Positions 1-9,460 of a stretch of DNA of 64,000 bases are shown piece by piece. Numbering within the stretch: position 1 is the stretch's first letter; each line of letters starts with the position of its first letter. Source of the DNA: Streptomyces sp. R44 (GTDB taxonomy: Bacteria > Actinomycetota > Actinomycetes > Streptomycetales > Streptomycetaceae); NCBI RefSeq assembly GCF_041053105.1, contig NZ_CP163444.1:248001-312000 (forward strand), read 5' to 3'. The notes below the pieces were generated by a model. That model ran no database searches and had not been told where the DNA came from. It saw only the letters and a list, made by a program, of their open reading frames with translations. The translations under genes and the position numbers were made by a program.

Positions 1-280
1 TCAGACATCGCACCAGCGTGGACTTGCCGGAGCCGGACAGGCCCATGACGACGAACACCTCGCCCTTGCGGACGTCGAAGCCGACGTCGCGGACGGCGGC
101 CGTGCACCCGGTACGGTCCATGAGCTCGCGGCGAGTGAGGCCGCGCAACTCCTCGGAGTCCGGAACCTGGTCGGCCTTCGGCCCGAACACCTTCCACAGC
201 CGGCGCACGGAGATGACCGGAGTGCCGTCATCCTGGTGCGCGCCGTGCCGCTGCGACACCTCGGTCTGCGTTGGGGTCAT
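1..280 (-). CDS. Glycine betaine/proline-type ABC transporter ATP-binding protein (partial, N-terminal part)
   Basis: Only the first 93 codons are present; the gene runs off the left edge. The protein starts at an ATG preceded by AGAGAGG. It reads as a ProV/OpuAA-like ATPase: a short leader, then '[19 protein letters not shown]', which contains the Walker A motif. It would energise uptake of betaine or choline at the membrane. It starts about 20 bases after the betaine aldehyde dehydrogenase stop on the same strand, so the two are probably co-transcribed. That neighbour suggests betaine/choline as substrate; the sequence alone shows only an ABC ATPase of this general type. Confidence 0.85.
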   Translation of the reverse strand, partial: MTPTQTEVSQRHGAHQDDGTPVISVRRLWKVFGPKADQVPDSEELRGLTRRELMDRTGCTAAVRDVGFDVRKGEVFVVMGLSGSGKSTLVRCL

Positions 281-300
281 GGTCGACCTCTCTTCGGCAT

Positions 301-1770
301 TCAGCCGCGGAACCAGTGCTGCGGCCGGGGTTGGATGTTCTGCCAGATGTGTTTGGGCTCCCGGTACTCGTCCAGGCCGGTCGGTCCCAGCTCCCGGCCC
401 ACGCCCGAGTGCCCGAAGCCACCCCATTCCGCTTGCGGCACGTAGGGGTGGTAGTCGTTGATCCACACCGTGCCGTGGCGCAGTCGCCGGGCGACCCGCT
501 GGGCCTTGCCGGCGTCCTGCGTCCAGACGGCTCCGGCGAGTCCGTACTCGGTGTCGTTGGCGATGCGTACGGCGTCGTCCTCGTCGGTGAAGCGCTCGAC
601 GGTGAGCACGGGCCCGAAGGACTCCTCGTGCACGACGCGCATGTCCTGCCCGCACTCGTCGAGGACGGTCGGCGGGTAGTAGAAGCCGCCTCCGAGGGCC
701 GGGTCGTCGGGCCGTTCACCGCCGCAGCGCAGTACGGCGCCCTCGGCGAGGCCTGTCGCGACGTACGCCTCGACCTTCTCCCGGTGCCGTGCGGAGATCA
801 GTGCTCCGGTCTCGGCCTCGGGGTCGAAGGGCCCGCCGAGGCGGATCCGCCGGGCGCGGCGGACGACCTCGTCGACGAACCGGTCGTGCAGCGAGTCCTC
901 GACGATCAGCCGGGCGCCGGCCGAGCAGACCTGCCCGGAATGCAGGAAGACGGCCGTGAGAGCGAAGTCCACGGCCGTCTCGAAGTCGGCGTCGGCGAAG
1001 ACCACGTTGGGGTTCTTGCCACCGAGCTCCAGCGCCACCTTCTTCACGGTCGCCGCGGCGGCGGCCATGATCTGCCGGCCGGTCTCCAGGCCGCCCGTGA
1101 AGGAGACCATGTCGACGGCGGGGTGCTCGGAGAGCGGGGCGCCCGCCTCGGGCCCGGCGCCGAGGACGAGGTTGGCGGCGCCGGCCGGGAGCCCGGCCTC
1201 CTCCAGCGCCTTCATCAGCAGGATCGAGGTGGAGGGGGTGAGTTCACTGGGCTTGAGAACGATCGTGTTGCCGGCGAGGAGGGCCGGGGCCACCTTCCAA
1301 CTCGCCTGCAGCAGCGGGTAGTTCCAGGGTGTGATCAGCCCGCACACACCGATCGGCTCGTAGACGACGCGGCTCACGGCGTCGTCGCGGCCGGTGTCGA
1401 TCACACGCCCGGCGTCGATGCCGCCGATCCCGCCGTAGTAACGGAAGCAGGAGACGACGTCGGCGATGTCGTACTCGCTCTCCACCAGCCGCTTGCCGGT
1501 GTCCAGCGACTCGGCGCGGGCGAACTCCTTGGCGTCGCGCTCGATGAGGTCGGCGGTGCGCAGCAGCAGCGCGCCTCGCTCCCGCTCGGAGGTACGCGGC
1601 CAAGGCCCCTCGTCGAAGGCCCGGCGGGCCGCGGCGATCGCCGCCTCGGTGTCGGGGCGCGTCCCTTCCGAGACGGTCGCGGTGAGCGAGCCGTCAGCGG
1701 GACAGCGGATCTCCCGGCACCCACCGGCCACCGGATCCCGCCATTCGCCAGCCACATACAGGTCTGCCAC
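301..1770 (-). CDS. betB: Betaine aldehyde dehydrogenase (NAD(P)-dependent ALDH superfamily)
   Basis: A 489-residue ALDH of normal length. It carries the catalytic Cys at residue 282 in '[10 protein letters not shown]', the general-base Glu at residue 248 in 'ALELGGKNP', and the N-terminal 'TPWNYP' signature. The family oxidises betaine aldehyde to glycine betaine in the cytoplasm. Substrate assignment rests on context: a choline-dehydrogenase-type gene lies 2 kb away, a betaine demethylase module further on, and a betaine-type ABC ATPase directly downstream. A candidate IclR operator lies 26 bases upstream of the start (1796-1812). Other small-aldehyde substrates cannot be excluded from sequence. 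Confidence 0.88.
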   Translation of the reverse strand: MADLYVAGEWRDPVAGGCREIRCPADGSLTATVSEGTRPDTEAAIAAARRAFDEGPWPRTSERERGALLLRTADLIERDAKEFARAESLDTGKRLVESEYDIADVVSCFRYYGGIGGIDAGRVIDTGRDDAVSRVVYEPIGVCGLITPWNYPLLQASWKVAPALLAGNTIVLKPSELTPSTSILLMKALEEAGLPAGAANLVLGAGPEAGAPLSEHPAVDMVSFTGGLETGRQIMAAAAATVKKVALELGGKNPNVVFADADFETAVDFALTAVFLHSGQVCSAGARLIVEDSLHDRFVDEVVRRARRIRLGGPFDPEAETGALISARHREKVEAYVATGLAEGAVLRCGGERPDDPALGGGFYYPPTVLDECGQDMRVVHEESFGPVLTVERFTDEDDAVRIANDTEYGLAGAVWTQDAGKAQRVARRLRHGTVWINDYHPYVPQAEWGGFGHSGVGRELGPTGLDEYREPKHIWQNIQPRPQHWFRG

Positions 1771-1795
1771 GCGACAAGCCCTTCAGCCGAAATGC

Positions 1796-1812
1796 GTTGC
1801 GCATCATGCATT
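1796..1812. promoter_or_regulatory. Candidate IclR operator upstream of betB
   Basis: The 17-mer GTTGCGCATCATGCATT matches the left arm of the perfect palindrome found between betA and iclR, with a degenerate right arm. It sits 26 bases upstream of the betB start codon, where a repressor would overlap the promoter. Confidence 0.45.
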
Positions 1813-1939
1813 CAATTGCTCGTGGTGGAACACCATGGCGAACGCTGCAGACCTGCGTCAAGAGGGCGGCGTACGACGATTTCGCCGGGCGGGCACTTGC
1901 GCAACCACCCTTGACCGTAAGGGGAGTCGAGCCGACCAT

Positions 1940-1975
1940 GTTGCGTATCGCTCACCATGTTGTGCATGACGCACC
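1940..1975. promoter_or_regulatory. Two tandem candidate IclR operator sites upstream of purU
   Basis: Two 17-mers, GTTGCGTATCGCTCACC (1940-1956) and GTTGTGCATGACGCACC (1959-1975), start 19 bases apart, roughly two helical turns. Both keep the GTTG(C/T)G arm of the palindrome near iclR. They end 13 bases before the purU start codon. Confidence 0.4.
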
Positions 1976-1988
1976 AATGGAGGTCGCT

Positions 1989-2870
1989 GTGTCCCCCACG
2001 TACCCTCGACCGCAGTCCGGCCGCGCATACATCCTCACCCTCTCGTGTCCCGACAGCGCCGGACTGGTCCACGCGGTGAGCGGCTTCCTCGTCAGAAACT
2101 CGGGCAACATCGTGGAAAGCCAGCAGTTCGACGACCGGCTCCAGGGCCGTTTCTTCATGAGGGTCCACTTCGACGTCTCCGACCCGGACACGAATGGGGA
2201 AACCCTGCGTTACCGATTCGGTCCCGTCGCCGAGGCCTACCGCATCGACTGGACCCTGAGCGAGGCGTCGACCCCGACCCGGACGCTCATCATGGTCTCC
2301 AAGTTCGGCCACTGCCTCAACGATCTGCTCTTTCGCCGGCGCACCGGCGCCCTCAACATCGAGATCCCCGCGATCGTCTCCAATCACCGCGACTTGGAGG
2401 GGCTGGCGGAGACCTACGACATCCCCTTCCACCACATCCCGGTCACCAAGGACACCAAGCCCGAGGCCGAGGCGCGCCTGATGGAGCTGGTGCGCGGGCT
2501 GGACATCGACCTGGTCGTGCTGGCCCGCTACATGCAGGTCCTCTCCGACGGCCTGTGCAAGCAGCTCGAAGGCCACGCCATCAACATCCACCACTCCTTC
2601 CTCCCCAGCTTCAAGGGCGCACGCCCGTACGAACAGGCCTACGCCCGCGGCGTGAAGCTCGTCGGCGCGACGGCGCACTATGTGACACCGGACCTGGACG
2701 AGGGACAGATCATCGAGCAGGACGTGGTCAGGGTGGACCACTCGCTCGACCCCGGGGACCTGGTCACGGTCGGACGGGACGTGGAGGCACAGGTACTCGC
2801 GCACGCGGTGAAGTGGCACAGCGAGAGCCGCGTCATGGTGTACGACAACCGCACGGTGGTCTTCCGCTGA
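1989..2870 (+). CDS. purU: Formyltetrahydrofolate deformylase
   Basis: A 293-residue protein with an N-terminal ACT domain ('LTLSCPDSAGLVHAVSGF') and a formyl-transferase/hydrolase domain. The catalytic signature 'NIHHSFLPSFKGARPYEQA' is intact. The enzyme hydrolyses 10-formyl-THF to THF and formate. The GTG start is chosen because GGAGG lies 5 bases upstream; an in-frame ATG at 1977 is the alternative. It is divergent from betB with shared operator-like sites between them. In betaine-degrading bacteria it probably drains one-carbon units and regenerates THF, which is an inference from context. It ends in a strong hairpin shared with the convergent MetF-like gene. Confidence 0.92.
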   Translation: MSPTYPRPQSGRAYILTLSCPDSAGLVHAVSGFLVRNSGNIVESQQFDDRLQGRFFMRVHFDVSDPDTNGETLRYRFGPVAEAYRIDWTLSEASTPTRTLIMVSKFGHCLNDLLFRRRTGALNIEIPAIVSNHRDLEGLAETYDIPFHHIPVTKDTKPEAEARLMELVRGLDIDLVVLARYMQVLSDGLCKQLEGHAINIHHSFLPSFKGARPYEQAYARGVKLVGATAHYVTPDLDEGQIIEQDVVRVDHSLDPGDLVTVGRDVEAQVLAHAVKWHSESRVMVYDNRTVVFR

Positions 2871-2873
2871 GCG

Positions 2874-2927
2874 GTACGGCATGAGGGGGCGGGGCTGGTC
2901 CTCCAGCCCCGCCCCCTCATGCCGTAC
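2874..2927. terminator. Bidirectional hairpin terminator between purU and the metF-like gene
   Basis: A perfect 25-bp inverted repeat (2874-2898 and 2903-2927) with a 4-base loop TCCT. It begins 3 bases after the purU stop and ends 11 bases before the stop of the convergent gene, so it can serve both strands. No long T tract follows, as is common in actinomycetes. Confidence 0.85.
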
Positions 2928-2938
2928 GACGCCGGCGT

Positions 2939-3760
2939 TCAACCTGCGAGCCGGTCCAACACGGCGCGACGCCACCGTTCCGTCTCCGCGATCTGGTTGA
3001 ACGTGAACAGGTGCAGCCCGGCCACCCCCGCCGACGGCGCGGTGAGCGCCTTCGCGCCGCGCGCCAGCAGCCTGTCGGGGGAGTACCCGCCGGGCGTCGC
3101 GAACCGCAGGAACCACGAGGCGTGCCGGGTCAGGAAGCGCGTCGACTCCCCCACGCCGATCTTCGTCGCCATCGTCAGCAGCTTCGCCCGCTGCACGGGC
3201 CCCGCGACGCCCAGGTGGACGGGCAGGGTGATGTCCCGGCGCCGTATACGGGCGATCCACTCCCCCAGCACCCGCGGGTCGAAGCAGAGGTTGCTCACGA
3301 TGTACGTGGCGTGCTCGCGCTTGGCCCACATGGCCTGGATGGTGACGTCGTCGTGGAGGAGCGGATGGCTCTCGGGATAACCGGTCACGCCGACGCGGGC
3401 GAAGGGCCTGCCCAGCTCGCTCAGCCTGCGCAGCACCGGCAGCGCCCCGTCGTAGGCCCCGGCCGGCGGGTCGGCGTCGCCCGCGGGAACGAAGACGTCG
3501 TCCACGCCCGCCTCGCGCAGCCGATCGACGACGTCCTTCAGGTGCACCTCGTCCCGCAGCAGCCGCGCGGGCACGTGGGGGACGACGCGGTAACCGTTCG
3601 CCGCGAGCCGGCCGGCGAGGTCGAGGGTCGGTTCCAGGCCCTTGACCGGCGACGCCGTCACGGTGACGACGACGTCGCGCGGCACATGGGCGAGGACCTT
3701 GTCCTGGGTCGCCTTCGCGGGCAGCACCTCGTAGCGGACGCTGTCGAGGAGCGCCCTCAT
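2939..3760 (-). CDS. Methylenetetrahydrofolate reductase family protein (MetF-like)
   Basis: A 273-residue protein with the TIM-barrel MTHFR pattern: 'VTVTASPVKGLEPTLDLAGR' near the N-terminus, 'VGVTGYPESHP' in the middle and 'GLHLFTFNQIAETERW' at the C-terminus. The family reduces 5,10-methylene-THF to 5-methyl-THF. The ATG at 3760 is used; an in-frame TTG at 3775 lies 3 bases after the upstream betA-type stop and would also fit. Tight spacing implies co-transcription with that oxidoreductase. Demethylation of betaine derivatives yields methylene-THF, so a role in that one-carbon flow is a reasonable inference. Whether it or another copy serves methionine synthesis cannot be told. Confidence 0.8.
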   Translation of the reverse strand: MRALLDSVRYEVLPAKATQDKVLAHVPRDVVVTVTASPVKGLEPTLDLAGRLAANGYRVVPHVPARLLRDEVHLKDVVDRLREAGVDDVFVPAGDADPPAGAYDGALPVLRRLSELGRPFARVGVTGYPESHPLLHDDVTIQAMWAKREHATYIVSNLCFDPRVLGEWIARIRRRDITLPVHLGVAGPVQRAKLLTMATKIGVGESTRFLTRHASWFLRFATPGGYSPDRLLARGAKALTAPSAGVAGLHLFTFNQIAETERWRRAVLDRLAG

Positions 3761-3778
3761 TCCTGGGGTGCCCAAGGT

Positions 3779-5449
3779 CTACCCGGCCGGTGTCTGGGCG
3801 TCGCGGTGGCGGTAGTACACGGCCTTCGACGGCTCCAAGGGCTGCTTGCCGAGGATCAGGTCGGCGGCCTTCTCGGCGATCATCATCACCGGCGCGTAGA
3901 TGTTGCCGTTGGTGACGTACGGCATCACCGACGCGTCGACCACGCGCAGGCCCTCCACGCCGTGCACGCGCATGCTGGTGGGGTCGACGACCGCCATCTC
4001 GTCGGTGCCCATCTTGCAGGTGCAGGAAGGGTGCAGGGCGGTCTCCCCCTCCTTCGCGACCCAGGCGAGGATCTCCTCGTCCGTCTCCACCTCCCGCCCG
4101 GGCGAGACCTCCCCGTCGTTGTACGGGGCGAGCGCCGGCTGGCCCAGGACCTTGCGGGCCACCCGGATCGCCTCGACCCACTCGCGGCGGTCCTGCTCGG
4201 TGGAGAGGTAGTTGAAGCGCAGCGCCGGGTGCTCGCGCGGGTCCTTGCTCTTGATCTTCACGGATCCGATGGCGTCGGAGTACATCGGGCCCACGTGCAC
4301 CTGGTAGCCGTGGCCGCCGGCGGGTGAGGAGCCGTCGTAGCGGACCGCGACGGGCAGGAAGTGGAACATCAGGTTGGGGTAGTCCACGTCCTCGTTGCTG
4401 CGGGCGAAGCCGCCGGCCTCGAAGTGGTTGGTCGCGGCGGGCCCCTTGCGGAAGAGCCACTGAAGTCCGATGAAGGGGGCACGCCACTTCGCCATGTACG
4501 GCTGCACGGAGACCGGCTGCTTGCAGGCGTACTGGACGTAGACCTCCAGGTGGTCCTGCAGGTTCTCGCCGACGCCCGGCAGGTCGTGGACGACGTCGAT
4601 GCCGAGGGCGCTCAGCTGCTCCGCGTTGCCGACGCCGGAGAGCTGGAGCAGCTGCGGGGAGTTGATCGCACCGCCGCACAGGATGACTTCCCTGGCGCGG
4701 ACCTGCTGGAGGGCGCCGCGGCCGCGCCGGTACTCGACACCGACGGCCCGCTTGCCCTCGAAGAGCACGCGTGTGACGAGGGTGCGGGTTCTGACCGTGA
4801 GGTTGGGGCGGTTCCTGACGGGCTTGAGGTACGCCTTCGAGGCCGACAGGCGACGTCCGCGGTGGACGTTGCGGTCGAACTTGGCGAAGCCTTCCTGCCG
4901 GAAGCCGTTGACGTCGTCGGTGGGCGCGTAGCCCGCTTCCTGAGTGGCCTTGAGGAAGGCGCCGAAGAGCGGGTTGGTCGCGGGACCGCGTTCGAGGACG
5001 AGGGGGCCGTCATGGCCGCGGAACTCGTCGTCCGGGTCGGCGGCGAGACAGTTCTCCATCCGCCGGAAGTACGGCAGGCAGTGGGCGTAGTCCCAGGTCT
5101 CCATGCCGGGGTCGGCGGCCCAGCGCTCGTAGTCCATGGGGTTGCCGCGCTGGAAGATCATGCCGTTGATGCTGCTGGAGCCGCCGAGCACCTTGCCGCG
5201 CGCGTGGTAGACGCGCCGGCCGCCCATGTGGGGCTCGGGCTCGGACTCGTACTTCCAGTCGTAGAAGCGGCTGCCGATCGGGTAGGTCAGCGCCGCGGGC
5301 ATGTGGATGAAGACGTCCCACGGGTAGTCGGAGCGGCCGGCCTCCAGTACGAGCACCCGGTTCGCCGGGTCCGCGGAGAGCCTGTTCGCCAGTGCGCTGC
5401 CGGCCGATCCGCCGCCGACAATGACGAAGTCGTATTGCAGGGGAGCCAT
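3779..5449 (-). CDS. betA: GMC oxidoreductase, choline dehydrogenase type
   Basis: A 556-residue FAD enzyme. The Rossmann motif is '[17 protein letters not shown]' at the N-terminus, GMC signature 1 is '[18 protein letters not shown]', and the active-site His is residue 473 in '[10 protein letters not shown]', followed by '[18 protein letters not shown]'. Length and motifs match BetA, which oxidises choline to betaine aldehyde and on to betaine. GAGG lies 5 bases before the ATG. It is divergent from the IclR regulator across a 150-base region with a perfect operator palindrome, and is followed by the metF-like gene 18 bases later. An oxidase rather than a dehydrogenase activity is possible. 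Confidence 0.88.
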   Translation of the reverse strand: MAPLQYDFVIVGGGSAGSALANRLSADPANRVLVLEAGRSDYPWDVFIHMPAALTYPIGSRFYDWKYESEPEPHMGGRRVYHARGKVLGGSSSINGMIFQRGNPMDYERWAADPGMETWDYAHCLPYFRRMENCLAADPDDEFRGHDGPLVLERGPATNPLFGAFLKATQEAGYAPTDDVNGFRQEGFAKFDRNVHRGRRLSASKAYLKPVRNRPNLTVRTRTLVTRVLFEGKRAVGVEYRRGRGALQQVRAREVILCGGAINSPQLLQLSGVGNAEQLSALGIDVVHDLPGVGENLQDHLEVYVQYACKQPVSVQPYMAKWRAPFIGLQWLFRKGPAATNHFEAGGFARSNEDVDYPNLMFHFLPVAVRYDGSSPAGGHGYQVHVGPMYSDAIGSVKIKSKDPREHPALRFNYLSTEQDRREWVEAIRVARKVLGQPALAPYNDGEVSPGREVETDEEILAWVAKEGETALHPSCTCKMGTDEMAVVDPTSMRVHGVEGLRVVDASVMPYVTNGNIYAPVMMIAEKAADLILGKQPLEPSKAVYYRHRDAQTPAG

Positions 5450-5516
5450 AGTGCCTCGTCTCACTCGCGCCGTAGATATGCGGGGCATGCTAATCCGGTA
5501 TCGCAGTACGCACCAG

Positions 5517-5533
5517 GTTGCGAACAACGCAAC
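5517..5533. promoter_or_regulatory. Perfect 17-bp palindrome between betA and iclR (candidate IclR operator)
   Basis: GTTGCGAACAACGCAAC has perfect 6-base arms and a 5-base spacer. It lies midway between the divergent betA and iclR starts. It is the best copy of a motif repeated at the other promoters of this cluster (1796, 1940, 1959, 9238, 9320, 11217). Confidence 0.65.
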
Positions 5534-5599
5534 TTGCAGGTGCTTCATTTGGGCTTCGAAGCTTGCGACGACGTTGTTTACCGCGCGTATAGTTTCGCC

Positions 5600-6397
5600 A
5601 TGAGCAACCACAGCCAAGACAGCGAAGCGTCGAACTCGCAGGCCGGCGGAGTGCAGTCGGTCGACCGCGCCATCAGCGTCCTCGAGATCCTGGCCCAGCG
5701 CGGCGAGGCGGGTGTCAGCGAGGTGGCCGCCGAGATCGATGTCCACAAGTCCACCGCGTTCCGTCTGCTCGGCGCCCTTGAGGCGCGCGGCCTGGTGGAG
5801 CAGGCGGGCGAGCGGGGCAAGTACCGGCTCGGCTTCGGCATCGTGCGCCTGGCCGGTGCGGTCACCGGACGCATCGACATCACCCAGCAGGGCCGCCCGG
5901 TCTGCGAGCGTCTCGCCGAGGAGATCGGCGAGACGATCAACATCGCCGTCATGCAGGAGCACTACGCGATCAACCTCTACCAGGTGCGTGGCCCCGGGGC
6001 CATCACGGCTCACAACTGGGTCGGCCAGCTGACCCCGTTGCACGCCACCTCCAGCGGCAAGATCCTGCTGGCCCATCTGCCCGCCGAGGAGCGCGCCGCG
6101 CTGCTGACCGAGGCGGGCATGAAGAAGGTCACTCCGCACACCCTCACCGCGAAGACGAAGCTGGAGAAGAACCTCGCCGAGGCCCGCGAGCGCGGCTACG
6201 CGTGGACCCTGGAGGAGCTGGAGATCGGCCTGCACGCGATGGCCGCCCCGATCCGCGACCGGGACGGCGTGGTCATCGCCGCGCTCAGCGCCTCCGGGCC
6301 CTCGTACCGCTTCACCGAGGAGCGTCTGCACGAGCTCTCCCCGGTGCTGCTCAAGGGTGCGGAGGAGATCAGCCACCGGATGGGCTACCTGGGCTGA
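5600..6397 (+). CDS. IclR-family transcriptional regulator of the betaine/choline cluster
   Basis: A 265-residue protein with an N-terminal winged helix ('[20 protein letters not shown]', then '[20 protein letters not shown]') and a C-terminal effector-binding GAF-like IclR domain ending in the conserved '[20 protein letters not shown]'. It is transcribed away from betA. The 17-bp palindrome at 5517-5533 is the likely autoregulatory site. The stop is one base away from the stop of the convergent Rieske oxygenase, so the two genes leave no room for a separate terminator. The inducer could be choline, betaine or a product; the sequence does not say. Confidence 0.92.
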   Translation: MSNHSQDSEASNSQAGGVQSVDRAISVLEILAQRGEAGVSEVAAEIDVHKSTAFRLLGALEARGLVEQAGERGKYRLGFGIVRLAGAVTGRIDITQQGRPVCERLAEEIGETINIAVMQEHYAINLYQVRGPGAITAHNWVGQLTPLHATSSGKILLAHLPAEERAALLTEAGMKKVTPHTLTAKTKLEKNLAEARERGYAWTLEELEIGLHAMAAPIRDRDGVVIAALSASGPSYRFTEERLHELSPVLLKGAEEISHRMGYLG

Positions 6398-6398
6398 G

Positions 6399-7529
6399 TC
6401 ACCCCTGGGGGGTGCCCAGGCGCTCGTTCACCCAGTCGTGGAAGGCCCCGATGTGGTGCTCGCTGGGCACCAGCACCCCGCCCTTGGCGTACATGCGGGA
6501 GCTCATGCCGGGCTGCGTGCGCTCGCATGCGTCGAAGTCCTGGCGGTTGACCCGGTCGAAGAGCTCGACGGAACGGCTGACGTCCTTGCCGCTGTCGACG
6601 ACGTGCGGGAGGTAGAGCCAGTCGCACTCGACGATCGTGCGGTCGGCGGCCACCGGGTACATCCGGTGGAAGATGACATGGTCGGGGATGAGATTGATGA
6701 AGACCTGCGGCTTGACGGTGATCGCGTAATAGCGGCGGTCCTGGTCCTCCGCCACCCCGGGAATGCGGTCGAGGCCCTCGGATCCGTCGACGGTGAAGCC
6801 CTGGATCTCCTCGCCGAACGCGGCACCGTGCCCGACGTAGTACTGGGCCGCGTAGCCGTCCGCGAACTCGGGGAGCACCTCGGTGAGTTCGGGGTGGATC
6901 GTGGCGCAGTGGTAGCACTCCATGAAGTTCTCGATGATGAGCTTCCAGTTCGCCTTGACGTCGTAGACGATCCGCCTGCCGACCGAGAGGTTGTCGATGT
7001 CGTAACGCTCGATCGACTCCAGGTCGCCGAGGCGGGTGACGGCCGCGCCGATGACGTCCTCCTCGAAGGAGGGCGGGTTCTCCGCCAGGCAGACCCACAC
7101 GTATCCGAGCCATTCACGGACGGCCACGCTCACCAGGCCGTACTCGGTGCGGCCGACGTCGGGCATCTTGGTGAGGTTGGGCGCGGCGACGAGCTTGCCG
7201 TTCAGGTCGTACGTCCAGGCGTGGTACGGGCATTGGAAGGCCCGCTTGACCTCGCCGGTCTCCTCGGTGCGGAGCTTGGCTCCGCGGTGCCGGCACACAT
7301 TGAAGTAGGCACGGATGGCGTTGTCCCTCGCGCGGGTGACAAGGATGCTCTCGCGACCCACGTCGACGGTGCGGAAGGCGCCGGGCCTCGCCAGTTCCGA
7401 GGCGCGCGCGACGCAGAACCACATGGTCTCGAATATGTGCTCCTGCTCCTGGGCGAAGATCGCCGGATCCGTGTAGGAGGAGCCAGGGAGGGTGGCGATC
7501 AGGCTGTCCGGCAGACCGGTCGATGTCAC
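6399..7529 (-). CDS. Rieske non-heme iron oxygenase alpha subunit, probable glycine betaine monooxygenase (GbcA-like)
   Basis: A 376-residue oxygenase. The Rieske centre ligands are C79, H81, C100 and H103 ('CRHRGAKLR' and 'CPYHAWTY'). The mononuclear iron site is in '[16 protein letters not shown]'. GTG is the start, with GAGGAG 6 bases upstream. In this context the expected reaction is demethylation of glycine betaine to dimethylglycine plus formaldehyde. Electrons would come from the ferredoxin and reductase genes encoded just upstream on the same strand. Related carnitine or stachydrine demethylases share this architecture, so the exact substrate is inferred from the betA/betB neighbours. 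Confidence 0.85.
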   Translation of the reverse strand: MTSTGLPDSLIATLPGSSYTDPAIFAQEQEHIFETMWFCVARASELARPGAFRTVDVGRESILVTRARDNAIRAYFNVCRHRGAKLRTEETGEVKRAFQCPYHAWTYDLNGKLVAAPNLTKMPDVGRTEYGLVSVAVREWLGYVWVCLAENPPSFEEDVIGAAVTRLGDLESIERYDIDNLSVGRRIVYDVKANWKLIIENFMECYHCATIHPELTEVLPEFADGYAAQYYVGHGAAFGEEIQGFTVDGSEGLDRIPGVAEDQDRRYYAITVKPQVFINLIPDHVIFHRMYPVAADRTIVECDWLYLPHVVDSGKDVSRSVELFDRVNRQDFDACERTQPGMSSRMYAKGGVLVPSEHHIGAFHDWVNERLGTPQG

Positions 7530-7663
7530 GGTGCACTCCTCTGGATACGTCGTGGAGGGGTCGTTCACGCGCCGGGAAGAGCGACTCCGGACAGCGTGGT
7601 GGAGGGAGCAACTTCGGGTGCCTGGTGCGGGGGCATGCGTGGTGTTCCGTGGGGGGGGTGACG

Positions 7664-8851
7664 TCAGGACGTCGCGGCGGCGAGCCGCTTGCGCCAGCGC
7701 GTGAACAGCCGCGGCTGGTTCATGCCGAGCACGGCGACCGGTTCTCCGGCGCGCCGGTAGACGGCCAGGACGTTGCGGTCGTCCACGGCGCCTTCCTCGA
7801 CGGCCACGCTGTCGGCGCCGGCCGCATGACCGGCGAACTGGATCTTGACGCCGTACTGGTCGGACCAGAAGTACGGCGGCCTGGGCGCACCCGGTTCCAC
7901 CGCGCCCCCCGCGAGCAGTGTGGCGACGGCGGCGTCCGGGCGCTCCCGCGCACCGGTCCAGTGCTCGACGCGCCGATGGGCGCCCGCGCGGGGGTCGTAC
8001 CAGTTGGCGCAGTCTCCGACCGCGACCACCCCGGCCAGGCTGGTGCGGCCGTCGGCGCCGCACTTGACTCCGTTGTCGAGCTCGACGCCGGATCCCTCCA
8101 GCCACTCGACGCACGGACGGGCCCCCACACCGACGACGACGATGTCGGCCGGGATGCTGCGTCCGTCCTCGAGCAGGACGGCGTCCACACTCCCCCGGGC
8201 CCCCCTCCGGATGTGCTCGCCCCCACTCAGCCCCTTGACGCCCACACCGCACAGCAGCCGTACGCCGTGGTCCGTGTGGAGGGCGGAGACGATGCCGCCC
8301 ATGGCCGCGCCGAGCGGTCCGGCGAGCGGAGTCGGGGCCGCTTCGACGACCGTCACGTCGAGACCGAGGGCGTGAGCGGTGGAGGCGACCTCGGCGCCGA
8401 TGAATCCGCCGCCGATCACCACCAGCCGTCCGCCCCGGGCCAGTTCGTCGCGCAGGGCGCGGGCGTCGTCCAGGGTCCGCAGGACGTGGACTCCGGCCAG
8501 GCCCTCGGCGCCGGGGAGCCTGCGCGCGGCGGCGCCCGTCGCGATGACGAGGCCGTCGACGCGGACCTTCCGCCCGTCGGCGAGCCGTACGACGCGCTCG
8601 CCGCGGTCGAGTCCGGCGGCCCGGGTGCCGAGCAGCCACTCCGCCCCCAGCTCCTCGTCGTCCGCCTCCAGGGCGAGGTCCGCCTCGTCGAGGGTGCCGG
8701 CCAGGAACTCCTTGGACAGCGGAGGCCTGTCGTACGGACGATGGCGCTCGTCGCCGATGACGACCAGCCGCCCGTCATAACCCTGCTTCCGCAGCGAGCG
8801 CGCCGCCGACAGCCCGGCGAGCGACGCGCCCACCACGGCCACGGCTCTCAT
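7664..8851 (-). CDS. FAD-dependent ferredoxin reductase partner of the Rieske oxygenase
   Basis: A 395-residue pyridine-nucleotide-disulphide-family reductase. The N-terminal FAD motif is 'AVVGASLAGLSAARSLRKQG', the NAD(P)H motif is 'LVVIGGGFIGAEVA', and the C-terminal FAD motif is 'GVVAVGDCANW'. It resembles rhodocoxin/putidaredoxin-type reductases. It overlaps the Rieske ferredoxin gene by 4 bases (ATGA), so the two are translationally coupled. It should pass electrons from NAD(P)H to the ferredoxin and on to the oxygenase downstream. The gap to the oxygenase is 134 bases with no clear promoter seen. Confidence 0.88.
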   Translation of the reverse strand: MRAVAVVGASLAGLSAARSLRKQGYDGRLVVIGDERHRPYDRPPLSKEFLAGTLDEADLALEADDEELGAEWLLGTRAAGLDRGERVVRLADGRKVRVDGLVIATGAAARRLPGAEGLAGVHVLRTLDDARALRDELARGGRLVVIGGGFIGAEVASTAHALGLDVTVVEAAPTPLAGPLGAAMGGIVSALHTDHGVRLLCGVGVKGLSGGEHIRRGARGSVDAVLLEDGRSIPADIVVVGVGARPCVEWLEGSGVELDNGVKCGADGRTSLAGVVAVGDCANWYDPRAGAHRRVEHWTGARERPDAAVATLLAGGAVEPGAPRPPYFWSDQYGVKIQFAGHAAGADSVAVEEGAVDDRNVLAVYRRAGEPVAVLGMNQPRLFTRWRKRLAAATS

Positions 8852-9210
8852 GCGGAACCCCCGGTGAGTCGGGCCGCGAGGCAGGGCGGCAGGTTGGGGG
8901 CGTCGGTCGACACCCGGACGTGGATCACGCCGTCCTCGACGACGACCTCGTGCGTCCGGACCGGGCGCTTGGCCGGCGGAGCGTCGACGGCGCCGGTCCG
9001 CAGGTCGAACTTCGAGGCGTGCAGCGGGCATTCCACCTCGCAGCCCTCCAGCCAGCCGTCGGCGAGCGAGGCGTCCTGGTGGGTGCAGGTGTCGTCGATG
9101 GCGAAGATCTCGCCGTCGTCGGTGTGGAACACCGAGACCGGCGGATCGATGTCAAGCCGGAAGGCCTCACCTCGCGGGAGATCCGCGAGACGGCACACGG
9201 GAATCTTCAT
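8848..9210 (-). CDS. Rieske-type [2Fe-2S] ferredoxin
   Basis: A 120-residue small ferredoxin. Cluster ligands are C42, H44, C61 and H64 ('CTHQDASLAD' and 'ECPLHASKFD'). It resembles the ferredoxin component of dioxygenases such as HcaC/BphF. It is the first gene of the ferredoxin-reductase-oxygenase set. Two operator-like palindromes lie upstream of its start (9238-9254 and 9320-9336). It probably shuttles electrons to the Rieske oxygenase at 6399-7529. Confidence 0.9.
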   Translation of the reverse strand: MKIPVCRLADLPRGEAFRLDIDPPVSVFHTDDGEIFAIDDTCTHQDASLADGWLEGCEVECPLHASKFDLRTGAVDAPPAKRPVRTHEVVVEDGVIHVRVSTDAPNLPPCLAARLTGGSA

Positions 9211-9237
9211 GACACCTCGGTGCGTATAGCGAAACGG

Positions 9238-9254
9238 ATTGCGGTAAGCGCAAC
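9238..9254. promoter_or_regulatory. Candidate IclR operator upstream of the Rieske ferredoxin gene
   Basis: ATTGCGGTAAGCGCAAC differs by one base from the GTTGCG-N5-CGCAAC palindrome. It lies 28 bases upstream of the ferredoxin start, where it would overlap the promoter. Confidence 0.5.
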
Positions 9255-9319
9255 GTCAGTCTGAAGTCGGCCCGAACCCTTGTCAAGGCATGCGCAGGCC
9301 GGGCAACTCGCCGCAGGAA

Positions 9320-9336
9320 GTTGCTCATTGTGCAAC
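9320..9336. promoter_or_regulatory. Second candidate IclR operator upstream of the Rieske ferredoxin gene
   Basis: GTTGCTCATTGTGCAAC is a 17-mer with perfect 5-base arms, the same length and arm sequence as the iclR-betA palindrome. It lies 110 bases from the ferredoxin start and 82 bases from the first site. Confidence 0.45.
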
Positions 9337-9397
9337 GCAACGCACGATGAAAAACGCACGGAGGGATCGCCCCAGCCCTTCCGGACATATGAAGGCG

Positions 9398-9435
9398 GCC
9401 CGCCTCCTCGTCCTGTGACGGACGGGGAAGCGGGC
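9398..9435. terminator. Hairpin terminator downstream of the MBL-fold gene
   Basis: Two 16-base arms (9398-9413 and 9420-9435) are complementary at 14 positions, with a 6-base loop. The hairpin begins 26 bases past the stop of the minus-strand hydrolase gene and ends that operon. Confidence 0.6.
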
Positions 9436-9460
9436 GCGTCGCGCTGCGCGCACCGGGCGG

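Noticed and set aside
2045..2884. Second plus-strand frame overlapping purU
   Set aside because: Arg/Gly/Pro-rich shadow translation of purU.
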